Assembly (NCBI GenBank): GCA_964439725.1
Contig: CAYTPY010000026.1
Coordinates: forward strand, 1 to 24,151
Length of the DNA stretch: 24,151 nucleotides
Source: Croceibacterium_A sp964439725
GTDB lineage: Bacteria > Pseudomonadota > Alphaproteobacteria > Sphingomonadales > Sphingomonadaceae
Direction: 5' to 3'
Below, one piece after another: positions 14,247 to 22,698 of the stretch. The notes under the pieces were generated by a model. That model was given only the letters and a program-made list of their open reading frames with translations, was not told the DNA's origin and made no database searches. Both the position numbers and the translations under genes were made by a program. Position 1 is the stretch's first letter. Each line of letters begins with the position of its first letter.

Positions 14247-15062
14247 TCATTTCTGGCACGCCGGGCAGAACCAGGTGCTGCGTCCCCCTTGAACAATTCG
14301 CCGCACCGCGCCCGTGCAAGGCGGGCGGCAAGGCTTGCCCTCCCGTCCATACACATCGAAGCGGCTGGCGAAGTAACCCAACTCTCCATCGGGCTTGGCG
14401 TAGTCCCGCAAGCTCGATCCGCCATGGCCGATCGCTTCCTCCAGGACATCGCGAATCGCGGGCACGAGGCGGTCGAGAGCCGGACGGCTTACCTTTCCGG
14501 CCGCCTTGCGCGGATCAATATGGGCGCGGAACAGGGCCTCGCAGACGTAGATGTTGCCGAGCCCGGCGACGATGCGCTGGTCGAGGAGCATGGCCTTGAT
14601 CGAGGATCGGCGGTCCTTGAGAGCGTCGCGAAGATGCTCCGTCGTAAGATCGGGGCCGAGCGGCTCAGGTCCCATCGCCGCGAAAGCGGGCCAGGAGTCG
14701 ATGGCGGCGGTATCGACGAGGTCGACGAAACCGAACCGGCGGGGATCGCACAGGGCGAAACGGTGGGAGCCGGTTTCGATCACCAGGTGATCGTGCTTGC
14801 CCGCCGAGTCAGGATCGATGCGCCAGCGCCCGCTCATGCCGAGATGGAAGACCATGGTGCAATCCCGATCTGTGTGGATCAGACCGTACTTCGCACGTCG
14901 GCCGAGGCCGGTGACGCGGGCGCCGGTCAACGCTTGCACCAGGTTCTGCGGAAACGGGAAGCGCATGTCCGGCCGGTTCAGCGCCACACGCTCGATCCGC
15001 TCCCCTTCGAGATGAAGGGCCAGACCGCGGACGGTCGTCTCGACTTCGGGCAGCTCGGGCAT
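14247..15062 (-). CDS. mutM: Formamidopyrimidine-DNA glycosylase
   Basis: MutM (Fpg) excises 8-oxoguanine and formamidopyrimidines and then cuts the strand. The 271 residues begin MPELPEVETTVRGL with the catalytic Pro2 and Glu3. Lys58 (RRAKYG) and Asn170 (GLGNIYVCEALF) are conserved. The C-terminal zinc finger uses Cys245, 249, 266 and 269 with GGRSTWFCPAC. The first cysteine pair is spaced C-x3-C, where E. coli has C-x2-C. It is on the same strand as rpsT, 153 bases upstream, and divergent from the EamA gene. Confidence 0.96.
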   Translation of the reverse strand: MPELPEVETTVRGLALHLEGERIERVALNRPDMRFPFPQNLVQALTGARVTGLGRRAKYGLIHTDRDCTMVFHLGMSGRWRIDPDSAGKHDHLVIETGSHRFALCDPRRFGFVDLVDTAAIDSWPAFAAMGPEPLGPDLTTEHLRDALKDRRSSIKAMLLDQRIVAGLGNIYVCEALFRAHIDPRKAAGKVSRPALDRLVPAIRDVLEEAIGHGGSSLRDYAKPDGELGYFASRFDVYGREGKPCRPPCTGAVRRIVQGGRSTWFCPACQK

Positions 15063-15130
15063 GCCCCCGGTTAGCGAGCCCTCGCATCTCTGTCATCGCC
15101 AAGCCCGCTTCGCCGCCTTAGAGCGCGTCC

Positions 15131-16036
15131 ATGTTCGCTGGCCGGCCTCAAGCTCGTGCTTTCGCCCTGCTCGGGCTCGTCATGCTACTTTGGGCGGGAA
15201 ACTCGATCATCGCCCGCGCGGTGCGCGACGATGTCGGGCCCTTTACGCTGGCTTTCGTGCGCTGGGCAGGCGCGTCGCTCGCGCTGGCGCCTTTCGCAAT
15301 TCAGCCGCTGCGCCGCGACTGGCCGGCGATCCGGGCGCACTGGCGGCCGATCCTGTTGCTCGGCCTCCTGGGGATCGCTGCGTTCAACGCGCTGCTCTAC
15401 TCCGGACTTCAATACACCACTGCCACCAACGCCCTGCTGCTCCAGGCTGCCATTCCGGCCATGGTCATGCTGCTCGACCGGTTGTTCTTCGGCGTCCGAG
15501 CGGGCCTTTGGCCAAGCCTCGGCGTCGCGGCGTCGATTTTCGGGGTTCTGGTGATCGTCTTTGAAGCCGATGCGGCCAATGCGCTGCGGCTGCGCTTCGG
15601 TCTTGGAGATGGTCTGATCCTGACCTCGGTCCTGGTCTGGGCGCTCTATACGGTGCTGCTGCGCCTGAGGCCGCCGGTCTCCGCGGTCAGCTTCATCGCC
15701 GCTACCTTCCTGATAGGAGTGGTCGCCATGGCCCCGCTGGCGGCAATGGAGTGGCACATGGGCCGCACAATCCGCTGGAGTCCGCAGCTCGGCGCCGCCT
15801 TCTTTTACGTGGCCCTGCTGCCTTCGCTGCTCTCCTACTTCATCTACAACCATGCGACCGGGATCGTCGGGGCGGCGCGGGCCGGGCAGGCGATCACGCT
15901 CATGCCCTTGTTCGGCGCTTTCCTGGCCGCCGCTCTGCTGGGTGAGCCGCTCTACGGCTTCCACTTCACCGGCATGGCTCTGATCCTGGCCGGTATTGTA
16001 GTCGCCGCGCTGGCGCCCCGGCAGACCCGACGCTAG
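15131..16036 (+). CDS. EamA family (DMT superfamily) transporter
   Basis: This 301-residue inner-membrane protein has about ten hydrophobic segments in two EamA repeats, the first beginning LLGLVMLLWAGNSIIARA at about 13-30 and the second at about 155. Ends typical of the family are present: RAGQAITLMPLFGAFLAAALLGEPL. Members export metabolites or amino acids, but the substrate is unknown. The ATG follows a 68-base gap from the divergent mutM start. Only nine bases separate its stop from ubiE, so it may head that operon. Confidence 0.9.
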   Translation: MFAGRPQARAFALLGLVMLLWAGNSIIARAVRDDVGPFTLAFVRWAGASLALAPFAIQPLRRDWPAIRAHWRPILLLGLLGIAAFNALLYSGLQYTTATNALLLQAAIPAMVMLLDRLFFGVRAGLWPSLGVAASIFGVLVIVFEADAANALRLRFGLGDGLILTSVLVWALYTVLLRLRPPVSAVSFIAATFLIGVVAMAPLAAMEWHMGRTIRWSPQLGAAFFYVALLPSLLSYFIYNHATGIVGAARAGQAITLMPLFGAFLAAALLGEPLYGFHFTGMALILAGIVVAALAPRQTRR

Positions 16037-16045
16037 AGGGCAAGC

Positions 16046-16777
16046 ATGAGCGAAAGCGTTTCCTTCGGGTACGAGACGGTCGAGGCCGAAGAGAAAACCC
16101 GCCGCGTAGGCGCGGTCTTCTCCAATGTCGCCGCCAAGTACGACGTGATGAACGATGCGATGTCAGGCGGCATGCACCGGCTATGGAAGGACCAGTTCGT
16201 GCGGCGGGTAAAGCCGCAGCCCGGCGAGGCGATCCTCGACATGGCTGGCGGCACCGGCGACATTGCCTTCCGACTGGCCGAGCGCGGCGCGCAAGTCACG
16301 GTTGCCGACATCAACCAGGACATGCTCGACGTCGGGCTCGAACGCGCGGTCAAGCGCGGCATCGATACTTTGGTCTGGTCATGCCAGAACGCCGAGACGC
16401 TGAGCTATCCGGACCGCAGCTTCGACGCTTACACGATCGCCTTCGGCATCCGCAACGTGACGCACATCGACCGGGCGCTGGCAGAGGCGTTCCGCGTCCT
16501 CAAGTTCGGCGGCCGGTTCTTCTGCCTCGAGTTCTCGACCACCGAGTGGCCCGGCTTCAAGGACGCCTACGACTTCTATTCGCACAAGGTCGTGCCGCAG
16601 ATCGGCAAGGCGATTGCGCATGACGCGGACAGCTATCGCTACCTCATCGAATCGATTCGACGCTTCCCGACGATGCCGGAGTTCGAACGGATGATCCGTG
16701 AAGCCGGGTTCGAGCGCACGAAGGTGGAGCCGATTCTCGGCGGGCTCGTGGCAATCCATTCGGGGTGGAAGCTCTGA
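16046..16777 (+). CDS. ubiE: Demethylmenaquinone/2-methoxy-6-polyprenylbenzoquinol methyltransferase
   Basis: UbiE is the SAM-dependent C-methyltransferase of ubiquinone (and, where present, menaquinone) synthesis. The 243 residues include KYDVMNDAMSGGMHRLWK (31-48), the SAM-binding LDMAGGTGDIAF (64-75), FGIRNVT, YRYLIESIRRFP and the C-terminal GGLVAIHSGWK. ATG 16046 follows AGAGGG with a five-base spacer. It leads ubiE-ubiB-coaBC-dut, and its 3' end overlaps ubiB by 13 bases. Confidence 0.96.
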   Translation: MSESVSFGYETVEAEEKTRRVGAVFSNVAAKYDVMNDAMSGGMHRLWKDQFVRRVKPQPGEAILDMAGGTGDIAFRLAERGAQVTVADINQDMLDVGLERAVKRGIDTLVWSCQNAETLSYPDRSFDAYTIAFGIRNVTHIDRALAEAFRVLKFGGRFFCLEFSTTEWPGFKDAYDFYSHKVVPQIGKAIAHDADSYRYLIESIRRFPTMPEFERMIREAGFERTKVEPILGGLVAIHSGWKL

Positions 16778-18330
16778 CCCGTCCCGCCACTCATATCTGG
16801 CGCCTGCTGAAGTGGGGCCGCACACTGGCGCGTCACGGCGCGTTGCGCGGGATCGAAGCCGATCTCAACACGCCGCAGCCCGTGCGCCGGCTAGTGCGGA
16901 TCGCGCGCTTCGGCACCCGGCAGCCAGCCGTTCCCGATTACGCGGCCGCATTCCAGGACATCGGCCCGGCGGCGATCAAGCTCGGCCAGACGCTCGCAAC
17001 GAGGCCCGATATCGTCGGCGAGCAGGCGGCGCGCAATCTGTTGCGGCTCCAGGACAGCCTGCCGCCGTTACCGTTCGACGCCATTCGCGCCGAAATGGAA
17101 CGCAGCTTCGAGGCTCCGCTGGAGCGGTTCTTCGCCTCGATCGATCCGGTCCCGATCGGCTCGGCCTCCATTGCGCAGGTCCACAAGGGCATCACGACTG
17201 ATGGCCGGGCCGTAGCGGTCAAGGTCGTGCGCCCTGGAATCCGCGAGCGGTTCGTCCGGGACATCGATACCTACGAATGGGCCGCCGCGCATCTCGAGGC
17301 GTTCGGCGGCGAAGCGAAGCGGCTGCGGCCGCGGCTGACCATCGCCAACTTTAAGCGCTGGACGAACCGTGAGCTGGATCTGCGCCGGGAGGCCGCCTCC
17401 GCGTCCGAACTGGCCGATGCGATGCGCGGCTTCGAAGGGTACTGTGTGCCTTCGATCGATTGGGACCGGACCAACGGCCGGGTCATGACCATCGAATGGA
17501 TCGACGGCGCGAAGATTGGCGACATCGGCGCGCTTCAGGCCGCGGGGCACGACTTGCCGCTGCTGGCCCGGCGGCTGGTCATCGCCTTCCTCACCCAGGC
17601 GATCAGCGCGGGCTTCTTCCACGCCGACATGCACCAGGGGAACCTGTTCGTGCGGCCCGACGGCACGATCGTCGCGATCGACTTCGGCATCATGGGCCGC
17701 ATCGACCGCCGAGCCCGTCAGTGGCTCGCCGAGATTCTCTACGGCCTGACCACCGGCAATTACCGCCGCGTCGCGGAAATCCATTTCGAGGCGCAATACG
17801 TGCCGAGCTACCACTCGGTCGAAGAGTTCGCGACAGCCCTGCGCGCAGTGGGTGAGCCGATGCGCGGCAAACCCGTCAGCGAGCTTTCGGTGGGCATGAT
17901 GCTCGACGGGCTGTTCGCGATCACTCGCGACTTCGACATGCAGACCCAGCCGCACTTGCTGCTGCTGCAGAAGACGATGGTCATGGTCGAAGGCATCGCC
18001 CGCCAGCTCCACCCCGAAATCAACATGTGGGACGTCTCGGCACCGTTCGTCCGCAACTGGATCCGCGACGAACTGGGGCCCGAAGCGGCGTTGGCGGACC
18101 GTATCCGCGAGGATACCGAAACGCTGCTGCGCGTGCCGGCGCTGATCCGCCGCATCGAAGAGCGCTATCCGCCGCGCGGCGGCGCCCCCGAGCAGCCGCC
18201 CCTGCCCGAAGTAGAGCTGCTCTGGAGCCGCCGGCGCCGCCGCCGCGGCAATTGGCCGGCTTATGTGCTCAGTGGGCTGGTCGGCGGGGCGCTGGTGGGA
18301 GCCGCCGCCCTGCTTGGATGGGTCGGCTAG
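16765..18330 (+). CDS. ubiB: Ubiquinone biosynthesis regulatory ATPase/kinase UbiB
   Basis: UbiB belongs to the ABC1/ADCK atypical kinases and supports aerobic ubiquinone synthesis at the membrane. The 521 residues contain the KxGQ motif (KLGQ at 72-75), the alanine-rich loop GSASIAQVH (132-140), Lys153 (AVKVVRPG), HADMHQGN (286-293) and DFG (306-308). Two short hydrophobic segments near the C-terminus (about 495-520) match the membrane anchor. The start is GTG inside the ubiE 3' end; a CTG at 16774 is less likely. Confidence 0.95.
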   Translation: MEALTRPATHIWRLLKWGRTLARHGALRGIEADLNTPQPVRRLVRIARFGTRQPAVPDYAAAFQDIGPAAIKLGQTLATRPDIVGEQAARNLLRLQDSLPPLPFDAIRAEMERSFEAPLERFFASIDPVPIGSASIAQVHKGITTDGRAVAVKVVRPGIRERFVRDIDTYEWAAAHLEAFGGEAKRLRPRLTIANFKRWTNRELDLRREAASASELADAMRGFEGYCVPSIDWDRTNGRVMTIEWIDGAKIGDIGALQAAGHDLPLLARRLVIAFLTQAISAGFFHADMHQGNLFVRPDGTIVAIDFGIMGRIDRRARQWLAEILYGLTTGNYRRVAEIHFEAQYVPSYHSVEEFATALRAVGEPMRGKPVSELSVGMMLDGLFAITRDFDMQTQPHLLLLQKTMVMVEGIARQLHPEINMWDVSAPFVRNWIRDELGPEAALADRIREDTETLLRVPALIRRIEERYPPRGGAPEQPPLPEVELLWSRRRRRRGNWPAYVLSGLVGGALVGAAALLGWVG

Positions 18331-18399
18331 CAAGCTGGCGTTGCTACCGCGGCACAGCTAGGTTCGGCAGACTTGCCCGAGGGAGTGAAGCACCGGATC

Positions 18400-19653
18400 A
18401 TGAGCGCGCCGCGCATCCTACTGATCGTCGGCGGCGGCATTGCCGCCTACAAGGCGTGCGAACTGGTGCGCCTGATCCGCAAGGGCGGCGGCGACGTCAC
18501 TTGCGTGCTGACTGAAGGCGGGGCGCAGTTCGTCACGCCGATGAGCCTGGCGGCGCTGTCGGAGAACCCCGTCCATACCTCGCTCTGGGATCTCAAGAAC
18601 GAAGCCGAGATCGGTCATATCCAGCTAAGCCGACAGGCCGATCTCGTCGTGGTCTGTCCGGCGACCGCGGACCTCCTCGCCAAGATGGCGGCGGGTCTTG
18701 CCGATGACCTCGCAACAACGCTGCTCCTCGCCACCGACAAGCCCGTTCTGGCGGCACCGGCGATGAACGTGCGGATGTGGCAGCATGCCGCCACGCAGCG
18801 CAATGCCGCCTGGCTGCGGCAATCCGGCGTGCGCGTGATGGAGCCCGACGAAGGCGCGATGGCCTGCGGGGAGTACGGCCCCGGCCGTCTCCCCGAGCCC
18901 GAAGCGATCTGGCGAACGATATGCGCCATGCTCGGCCTCGATGTCGGCGGACCACTCGCTGGCCAGCCCGATTTCGACCCCGATCCCGAGCACCGGCCGC
19001 TCTATGGCAAGCACGTGCTGGTGACCGCCGGCCCGACGCACGAGCGGATCGACCCGGTGCGCTACATCGCCAACCGCTCCAGCGGGAAGCAAGGCTTCGC
19101 GATCGCTGCGGCTGCGGCTGCGGCGGGGGCGCGTGTCACGCTGGTGTCCGGCCCGGTAGCACTCGGCACCCCGCCCGGCGTCGAACGCGTCGATGTCGAA
19201 AGCGCCGAGGAGATGGCGGCGGCGGTCGCGGCGGCGCTGCCTGCCGATGCCGCGATCATGGTCGCGGCGGTCGCAGACTGGCGAAGCCAGGATTCCGCCG
19301 CCGAGAAGATCAAGAAGCGCGGCGCGGCGCCGCCGACGCTACGGCTGACCGAGAACCCGGACATCCTGGCCACCGTGGCCGCCGGCCCGCAGCGGCCGCG
19401 CCTGCTGATCGGCTTCGCGGCTGAAACCGAGGACGTGATCGCCAATGCAATCCGCAAGCGCGAGGCCAAGAACGTCGATTGGATCGTCGCCAACGACGTC
19501 TCTCCTGCCAGGGGAAACGACACGATGGGCGGCGACAGCAACACCGTGCATCTCATCTCGGAACACGGAACGGAGAACTGGGAGCCGATGAGCAAGCAGG
19601 CGGTCGCGCGCAAGCTGGTCGAGCGCATGGCACAGGCGCTGTCCGATGGCTGA
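18400..19653 (+). CDS. coaBC: Bifunctional phosphopantothenoylcysteine decarboxylase/phosphopantothenate-cysteine ligase
   Basis: CoaBC joins cysteine to 4'-phosphopantothenate and decarboxylates the product to 4'-phosphopantetheine in coenzyme A synthesis. The N-terminal flavin-dependent CoaC part has His73 (IGHIQLSRQAD), PAMNVRMW (120-127) and Cys156 (ACGEYGPGRLPE). The C-terminal CoaB part has VTAGPTHERIDPVRYIANRS with NRSSGKQG at 225-232 and a KIKK lysine motif at 303-306. I chose ATG 18400 (417 residues). A TTG at 18373 would add nine residues lacking family similarity. The 3' end overlaps dut by eight bases. Confidence 0.95.
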   Translation: MSAPRILLIVGGGIAAYKACELVRLIRKGGGDVTCVLTEGGAQFVTPMSLAALSENPVHTSLWDLKNEAEIGHIQLSRQADLVVVCPATADLLAKMAAGLADDLATTLLLATDKPVLAAPAMNVRMWQHAATQRNAAWLRQSGVRVMEPDEGAMACGEYGPGRLPEPEAIWRTICAMLGLDVGGPLAGQPDFDPDPEHRPLYGKHVLVTAGPTHERIDPVRYIANRSSGKQGFAIAAAAAAAGARVTLVSGPVALGTPPGVERVDVESAEEMAAAVAAALPADAAIMVAAVADWRSQDSAAEKIKKRGAAPPTLRLTENPDILATVAAGPQRPRLLIGFAAETEDVIANAIRKREAKNVDWIVANDVSPARGNDTMGGDSNTVHLISEHGTENWEPMSKQAVARKLVERMAQALSDG

Positions 19654-20107
19654 GCGGGTCGGCGTGCAAATCAAGCGCCTGCCGCACGGCGAAGGTCTCG
19701 CGATGCCATCTTACGCCACCGAGGGCGCGGCTGGCATGGACGTCGTTTCGGCCGAAGACGTGGCCATTCCCTCGCGCGGCCGCCATGCGGTAGCCACGGG
19801 CTTCGCAGTAGCGATCCCGCCGGGATACGAGCTGCAGGTACGGCCCCGCTCCGGGCTGGCTCTCAAGCACGGCATATCGCTGCCCAACACCCCCGGCACG
19901 ATCGACAGCGACTATCGCGGTGAGCTCAAGGTGATCCTCATCAACCTCGGCGACGACACATTCCACATCACCCGGGGCGACAGGATCGCCCAGCTTGTCC
20001 TCGCCCCGGTCACTCTTGCGGTATGGCACGAGGTCGAAGCGCTCGACGATACGGCGCGCGGCAGCGGGGGATTCGGCTCGACCGGCGGTCACGCCCGCCT
20101 CGCCTGA
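19646..20107 (+). CDS. dut: Deoxyuridine 5'-triphosphate nucleotidohydrolase (dUTPase)
   Basis: Dut hydrolyses dUTP to dUMP, which limits uracil in DNA and feeds dTMP synthesis. The 153 residues have all five trimeric dUTPase motifs: AGMDV (29-33), RPRSGLA (66-72), NTPGTIDSDYRGE (81-93), GDRIAQL (111-117) and the glycine-rich RGSGGFGSTG (138-147). The ATG lies inside the coaBC 3' end. It is the last gene of the ubiE unit. Six bases separate its stop from the convergent GGDEF-EAL gene. Confidence 0.97.
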   Translation: MAERVGVQIKRLPHGEGLAMPSYATEGAAGMDVVSAEDVAIPSRGRHAVATGFAVAIPPGYELQVRPRSGLALKHGISLPNTPGTIDSDYRGELKVILINLGDDTFHITRGDRIAQLVLAPVTLAVWHEVEALDDTARGSGGFGSTGGHARLA

Positions 20108-20120
20108 CCCCGCTCAGGCG
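20101..20120. repeat. Inverted repeat containing both convergent stop codons
   Basis: CGCCTGA, six bases, TCAGGCG: a perfect seven-base stem. The TGA of dut and the TGA of the opposing GGDEF-EAL gene each form the inner end of one arm. There is no T-run on either side. It may act as a weak two-way transcription barrier or may simply reflect the symmetry of the stops. Confidence 0.4.
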
Positions 20121-22462
20121 GCCTCGCTGATCTCGCAGTTGCTGAGCGAGCCGCGCAATTTGTCCGCCGGCACCGCGCGCGAGAACAGGAAGCCCTGGAG
20201 CTGGCTGCATCCGGCGCTGCGCAGGAAATCCTCCTGATCCGAGGTTTCGACTCCCTCCGCCGTCACCTCCAGTCCCATCGCGTGCCCCAGCGTCACGACA
20301 GCGGTCACGATCGCGCCCGCATCCATCGTCAGGCCGAGGCTCTGGATGAAGCTCTTGTCGATCTTGATCTTGTCGACCTCGAATTCGCGCAAGTAGCTGA
20401 GCGACGAATAGCCGGTCCCGAAGTCGTCGAGCGCAATCCGGAAACCTTCCTGCCGCAGCCGCTTCAGCGCGCCGCGGACCGTCTCGTTCTGATCGAGCAC
20501 CACGCCCTCGGTGACTTCGAGTTCGAATTGATGCGGACTCACGCCTTGGTCGCGCACCAGCTTGCAGATCCGCTCGGCAAAGGTGTCGTCGCAGAACTGG
20601 ATCGGCGAGAGATTCACCGCAATCGTCAGCTGCGGCCATTCCTTGGCCACTTTGCACGCGTCGCGGAGCACCCAGTCGCCCAGTGCAGAGATCAGCCCAG
20701 TCTCTTCGGCGACCGGCACGAAGAGCTGCGGCGCGACCCAGCCGCGGGTTGGATGGTGCCAGCGAACCAGCGCTTCGAGCCCGATCACCTTGCGGCGCGT
20801 GGAGTCGACCACCGGTTGGTAGTGGACGCTGAGACCCTCGCGGGTGTCGAGAGCCACGCGTAGGTCGGCTTCGAGCGTGGCCCGTAGCTGCACCGTCTCG
20901 TCCATCGATTCGGTGAAGAACCGATAGCAGTCGCGGCCTTCGTCCTTGGCTCGATAGAGCGCGATGTCGGCCTTGCGCATCAGGTCGGTCCGGTCGGTGC
21001 CGCACTCCGGCGCGACGGCGACGCCGATACTGACCCCGACGTGCGCCTGGTTGCCGTGGATGTCATAAGGCTGGTGCAGATCGGCGAGAATACGCTCCAG
21101 CACCGTCTCGATGCCGTCTTCCATATCCTCCTTTTCCAGCAGGATCGCGAATTCATCACCGCCCAGGCGCGCGACCGTCTGGGATCGGAGAAGCACGCGG
21201 GAAAGCCGGCGCCCGACTTCCTGGATCAAGGCATCGCCGGCAAAGTGGCCGAAGCGGTCGTTGACGTTCTTGAAGCGATCGAGGTCGAGCAACATCAGCG
21301 CCATGTTCTCGCCGTGACGGGCGCGGATCAGTGCCTGCTCCGCGTTGTCGTTGAACAGGGCGCGGTTCGGCAGCCCGGTCAACACATCATGATAAGCGAG
21401 GTGGTGAGCCTGGGCTTCCTTCGCCTTCAGTTCGAGGTGTGCCTGCTCCAGCTCGATGAGGTGTTCGTCGTCCCGCTTCATCAGCGCTCGCATCCGGTAG
21501 GCCATCAGCACCAGGAGAAAGGCGATGACCGCGAACACACCGGCTGCAGGCAGCAACAAGCCTTGGATGACCATCGCGCCTGCCGGTGCAGGCTTCCAGA
21601 AGATGTTGGTGAGCGCTGCGCCGTCGCTGTTCATGATCGGCGTCGAGGCTTCACCATCGCGCAATTCCGCGGAGTCGGAGAGCCGGGCGTCGGTCAGGTA
21701 GTTGAGCTTCGATGCATCCGAGAGAAACTGATCGTCGAGATAACGGAGGCTGATGAGTACCGGCGCCCGTGCCGTCTCCAGCAGATTGTCGTCGCTGACA
21801 CGGGCCATCCGCATCGCACTGACCAGGGCCACCTGGTCGCCCACGCGCACCAGATCCGTCGCATGAATGGCACTGGCCGTGGTTTGAACGGTCGGGAACA
21901 CGGTCATCGGCTCGTTCGACAGCCCCGGTTGCGGTGGAAAGACCAGGGGAGCCGGCGGAGAACCAGGCAAGCGCTCGTTGAGATTGCTCCTGCCCATCGG
22001 GCGTTGCAGTTCGCCTCGCGCCAGGCTCACGAATCGACCGACGGCAGGAGCCACGCGGTCATAGGCCGCTGGTGGCGCTTCCTCACGCTGCACCGAGGCG
22101 TAGATCGGACGGTTCTCTCCATCCACGATATAGGTCTCGTGGACGTCATAGAGATCGAACAGACGGAACCCGACATTCTCGTTGAGCCAGGCCTGATCGG
22201 GCGCGCTTGTGTCAGCTACCGCGATGCACTCGTCGCACAGGCCAATCGATTCCTGCGCAAGCGCCAACTCGTCCATGGCCTTGGTCGCAGTGCGCCAGAC
22301 TTCCATCTGCTGGCCCAGCAGCGACATGGTGTCTGTACCCCGCCCCGCCACGACGAGCGCTCCGCCGCAGACCAGCGCGGTGATCAGCAAAATCACGGCG
22401 CCGGGCAGAAGCACCCGGCGGCGGAAACGGTGGTTGAAACTCTTTTGGACCCCCGTGGGCAT
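20114..22462 (-). CDS. Membrane CHASE4-like/GGDEF/EAL c-di-GMP protein
   Basis: The 782-residue protein probably senses a periplasmic signal and sets c-di-GMP levels. In order: a membrane segment (about 17-41), a CHASE4-like periplasmic region (about 48-285), a second membrane segment (about 295-322), a short coiled coil (about 331-352), a diguanylate cyclase with intact GGDEF (434-438), and a phosphodiesterase domain with EALVRW (563), NLSPIQF, LEVTEG, DDFGTGYSSL (679), KIDKSFI and AEGVET (735). Both catalytic motifs look intact. The inhibitory RxxD site is replaced by RSQT. The periplasmic part has a CDEC cysteine pair near residue 76. I chose ATG 22462; a GTG at 22471 is only two bases from AGGA. 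Confidence 0.93.
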   Translation of the reverse strand: MPTGVQKSFNHRFRRRVLLPGAVILLITALVCGGALVVAGRGTDTMSLLGQQMEVWRTATKAMDELALAQESIGLCDECIAVADTSAPDQAWLNENVGFRLFDLYDVHETYIVDGENRPIYASVQREEAPPAAYDRVAPAVGRFVSLARGELQRPMGRSNLNERLPGSPPAPLVFPPQPGLSNEPMTVFPTVQTTASAIHATDLVRVGDQVALVSAMRMARVSDDNLLETARAPVLISLRYLDDQFLSDASKLNYLTDARLSDSAELRDGEASTPIMNSDGAALTNIFWKPAPAGAMVIQGLLLPAAGVFAVIAFLLVLMAYRMRALMKRDDEHLIELEQAHLELKAKEAQAHHLAYHDVLTGLPNRALFNDNAEQALIRARHGENMALMLLDLDRFKNVNDRFGHFAGDALIQEVGRRLSRVLLRSQTVARLGGDEFAILLEKEDMEDGIETVLERILADLHQPYDIHGNQAHVGVSIGVAVAPECGTDRTDLMRKADIALYRAKDEGRDCYRFFTESMDETVQLRATLEADLRVALDTREGLSVHYQPVVDSTRRKVIGLEALVRWHHPTRGWVAPQLFVPVAEETGLISALGDWVLRDACKVAKEWPQLTIAVNLSPIQFCDDTFAERICKLVRDQGVSPHQFELEVTEGVVLDQNETVRGALKRLRQEGFRIALDDFGTGYSSLSYLREFEVDKIKIDKSFIQSLGLTMDAGAIVTAVVTLGHAMGLEVTAEGVETSDQEDFLRSAGCSQLQGFLFSRAVPADKLRGSLSNCEISEAA

Positions 22463-22609
22463 GGCACGCACTTTCCTGACGAATGTGCTCCGCCCTTGCC
22501 GTGCCGCCGATTACGATCGGCCGCCCGGGACCTAAGTATTTGCGCTAGCTTAAATATCCTCGCCGTGAGGGGACCCCGTCCACCTCTTCCGAGGTCTGGC
22601 GGAGCCAAG

Positions 22610-22641
22610 AAAAAGGCGGGCTGCCACAGGGACAACCCGCC
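22610..22641 (-). terminator. Rho-independent terminator of the DUF4136-like gene
   Basis: On the minus strand, GGCGGGTTGTC and GGCAGCCCGCC pair over 11 bases (two G-T wobbles) around a five-base loop, followed by TTTTTC. It lies about 57 bases after the lipoprotein stop and upstream of the GGDEF-EAL gene. Confidence 0.88.
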
Positions 22642-22698
22642 GTCAGGTCAGGGACGAGCCGAAGCCCGCCCCCGGGGAACGAGTTTCAGTCTCCCGGC

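Noticed and set aside
17068..18333. A 421-codon open frame antisense to ubiB
   Set aside because: UbiB motifs are intact on the plus strand; the reverse frame is a composition artefact.
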